NCBI RefSeq assembly: GCF_017312365.1
Contig: NZ_BLJI01000003.1
Location: 62,001-126,000, forward strand
From: Chroococcus sp. FPU101
Lineage (GTDB): Bacteria; Cyanobacteriota; Cyanobacteriia; Cyanobacteriales; Microcystaceae
Length of the DNA stretch: 64,000 nucleotides
Reading direction: 5' to 3'
Shown: piece by piece, positions 62,824 through 64,000 of the stretch
Layout: the number at the start of each line of letters is the position of its first letter
How positions within the stretch are numbered: position 1 is the first letter of the stretch
Made by a program: the position numbers and the translations under genes
The notes under the pieces: model-generated
Databases searched by the model: none
What the model was told of the DNA's origin: nothing
What the model saw: only the letters and a program-made list of their open reading frames with translations

Positions 62824-64000
62824 CTAACTAATTCTAAAACGAACAAAAATAATCCCCATCCCTAACACTAACAAAACCTTTGTTAACGAATCTCCAAAAC
62901 GAACATATAAAGTTTGTGTATTTCGTCGATAAATTGTTGCAGAATGAATTTGATATTGATTAATTTCTGATATCCAAAGTGTTCTCCCATGTGGATCAAT
63001 AAAAGCAGAATAACCTGTATTTGTTGCTCTAGCCAGAAAGCGATCGTTTTCAATTGCCCTGATTATATCTTGTGCGTGATGTTGTGCGGGCATTGCTTTA
63101 CTATAATGAGCATTATTCGCAGCAGTAATAATAAATTCTCCTCCATTTTGGATTTGTTTGCGAAAGTGTTCAGCAAAAGCAGACTCATAACAAATACCAA
63201 CAGAAGTTATACCAAATGGGGTCTTAAAAATTTGATTAGGTTTCCCTGGAACTAAATGAGCATCCAATGGAGATAAACGATTAATTATTTTGCCGAAAAT
63301 GGGTTCAAATGGAATATATTCACCCAAGGGAACAAGTTTGACTTTATCGAAACGGCTGATAATCTCACCGTTTCCTGTTACTGTAAAAAGACTATTTGTA
63401 TAATTGCTTCCTTGTACCCCAAATGCACCTAGCCAAACGGGAACTTTTTCTTGGAGTATTGATTGATAAAAAGAACTGTTTTGTACAATATCATTCCAAA
63501 AATACGGTAAAGCAGTTTCAGGAGTTAGAACCACATCAACACCCTGACTCGCTAATTTTTGATATCCTGTTGTATAACCTTCGATCGCTTTCCTAAATCC
63601 TTCGGGATATAATTTGATTTCATTGGGTATATTACCTTGAATAATGCCGACTTTTATCGCTTTATCTGGTGTTTCACTCAAAGGTTGCTGGAATAGATAA
63701 AAACCTAATCCATGGAATAAAACAAAAAAAGATACTGCTAGAGTAAGTAAAGTATAACTTTGAGAACGGTTTCTCGATAAATAATAATTACTTTCTGCCA
63801 GTAATCCATTAACTGCTACAATTGAAGCCGTTACTACAGAAAAACCCGATAATTTACTTAATTGCAAAATCCATAAATTATCAGGACTTTGGGTATAAGA
63901 TAGAGAACTCCACCAAAGCGGGGTATTACTCCATAACCATTCTAAACCACACCACAAAGCGACCCCTAGAATTATTCTAAATAAACTATCTTTTAGAGTG
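62824..64000 (-). CDS. lnt: apolipoprotein N-acyltransferase, 5' part outside the window
   Basis: The frame is open from the window end at 64000 to the stop at 62824, giving about 391 residues; the ATG-like Met at 63957 is internal. The hydrophobic N-terminal helices are followed by the nitrilase-like periplasmic domain: catalytic Glu in VLTPETALPYFW, Lys in FDKVKLVPLGEYIPFE and Cys in VGICYESAF. Lnt adds the third acyl chain to lipoproteins in the cytoplasmic membrane. About 110 residues are missing at the start compared with the usual length of near 500. Confidence 0.93.
   Translation of the reverse strand, partial: TLKDSLFRIILGVALWCGLEWLWSNTPLWWSSLSYTQSPDNLWILQLSKLSGFSVVTASIVAVNGLLAESNYYLSRNRSQSYTLLTLAVSFFVLFHGLGFYLFQQPLSETPDKAIKVGIIQGNIPNEIKLYPEGFRKAIEGYTTGYQKLASQGVDVVLTPETALPYFWNDIVQNSSFYQSILQEKVPVWLGAFGVQGSNYTNSLFTVTGNGEIISRFDKVKLVPLGEYIPFEPIFGKIINRLSPLDAHLVPGKPNQIFKTPFGITSVGICYESAFAEHFRKQIQNGGEFIITAANNAHYSKAMPAQHHAQDIIRAIENDRFLARATNTGYSAFIDPHGRTLWISEINQYQIHSATIYRRNTQTLYVRFGDSLTKVLLVLGMGIIFVRFRIS

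Overview
The window comes from a cyanobacterium. It carries nitrate reductase narB with the nitrate reductase-associated protein, the photosynthetic NDH-1 subunit ndhS, two phycobiliprotein lyase genes (CpcS/CpeS and CpcT/CpeT types), a DASH cryptochrome, an SmtA metallothionein and GCGATCGC (HIP1) octamers, for example at 2186 and 14850. Low GC, AT-rich intergenic regions and close Synechocystis-type family matches (Sll0786/Sll0787, Zur-repressed PEP-CTERM protein) point to a unicellular or colonial chroococcalean lineage. The species cannot be named from the sequence alone.

Layout. 1-2720: 3' half of a Nit1C / nitrogen-starvation cluster (tail of a probable GNAT gene, AIR-synthase-like protein, MSMEG_0565-type glycosyltransferase, MSMEG_0570-type small protein) with a DUF2283 gene embedded. 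2750-3722: Zur-box-controlled His-rich PEP-CTERM protein with a frameshift. 3814-7530: giant FG-GAP/Calx-beta protein and a TIGR03032 protein. 7998-9688: remnant of an antitoxin/Doc toxin module next to an arsenosugar-type glycosyltransferase and a VKOR-like protein. 9932-14585: a tiny membrane protein, a DICT/GAF histidine kinase, ndhS, a HAS-barrel protein and a DUF4336 protein. 14766-22728: a PMT-type glycosyltransferase, then enolase, hydrolase, outer-membrane, YbjQ and DUF2808 proteins and pnp on the minus strand. 22943-26557: Rpn-like nuclease and the NtcA-controlled narB operon. 26988-33387: membrane subtilase, fluoride channel, CpcS-type lyase, FetB permease, diguanylate cyclase and small unknowns. 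33489-39789: sugar aminotransferase, DASH cryptochrome, frameshifted DUF938 methyltransferase, degenerate DinG-like helicase, UbiH-type hydroxylase, stand-alone PCP_red protein. 39962-49505: a decayed, repeat-rich stretch with Uma2 and ParDE pseudogenes, an M1 aminopeptidase, a lone glutamine amidotransferase-like protein, and a broken and an intact Calx-beta surface protein. 49506-64000: UvrD-like helicase, FAD oxidoreductase, cpcT, smtA with two SmtB-type operators, a sensor kinase, RibD-like reductase, a small secreted peptide, an MFS transporter, a SAM-hydrolase-like protein, DUF456, an orphan NrtA/CmpA lipoprotein and the 3' part of lnt.

How they fit together. Several genes concern nitrogen (Nit1C-like genes, narB with its NtcA palindrome, NrtA/CmpA-like lipoprotein) and metals (Zur boxes, smtA operators, FetB), but they are scattered, not one operon. 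No CRISPR array, tRNA, rRNA, intact insertion sequence or complete defence island was seen. The most unusual structures are the chimeric doc/glycosyltransferase remnant at 7998-8427, the decayed ParDE pair fused to the end of an amidotransferase gene, the internal 311-bp near-identical repeat in the P-domain protein, and a set of single-base lesions in otherwise well-preserved genes that are either true pseudogenes or uncorrected sequence errors.
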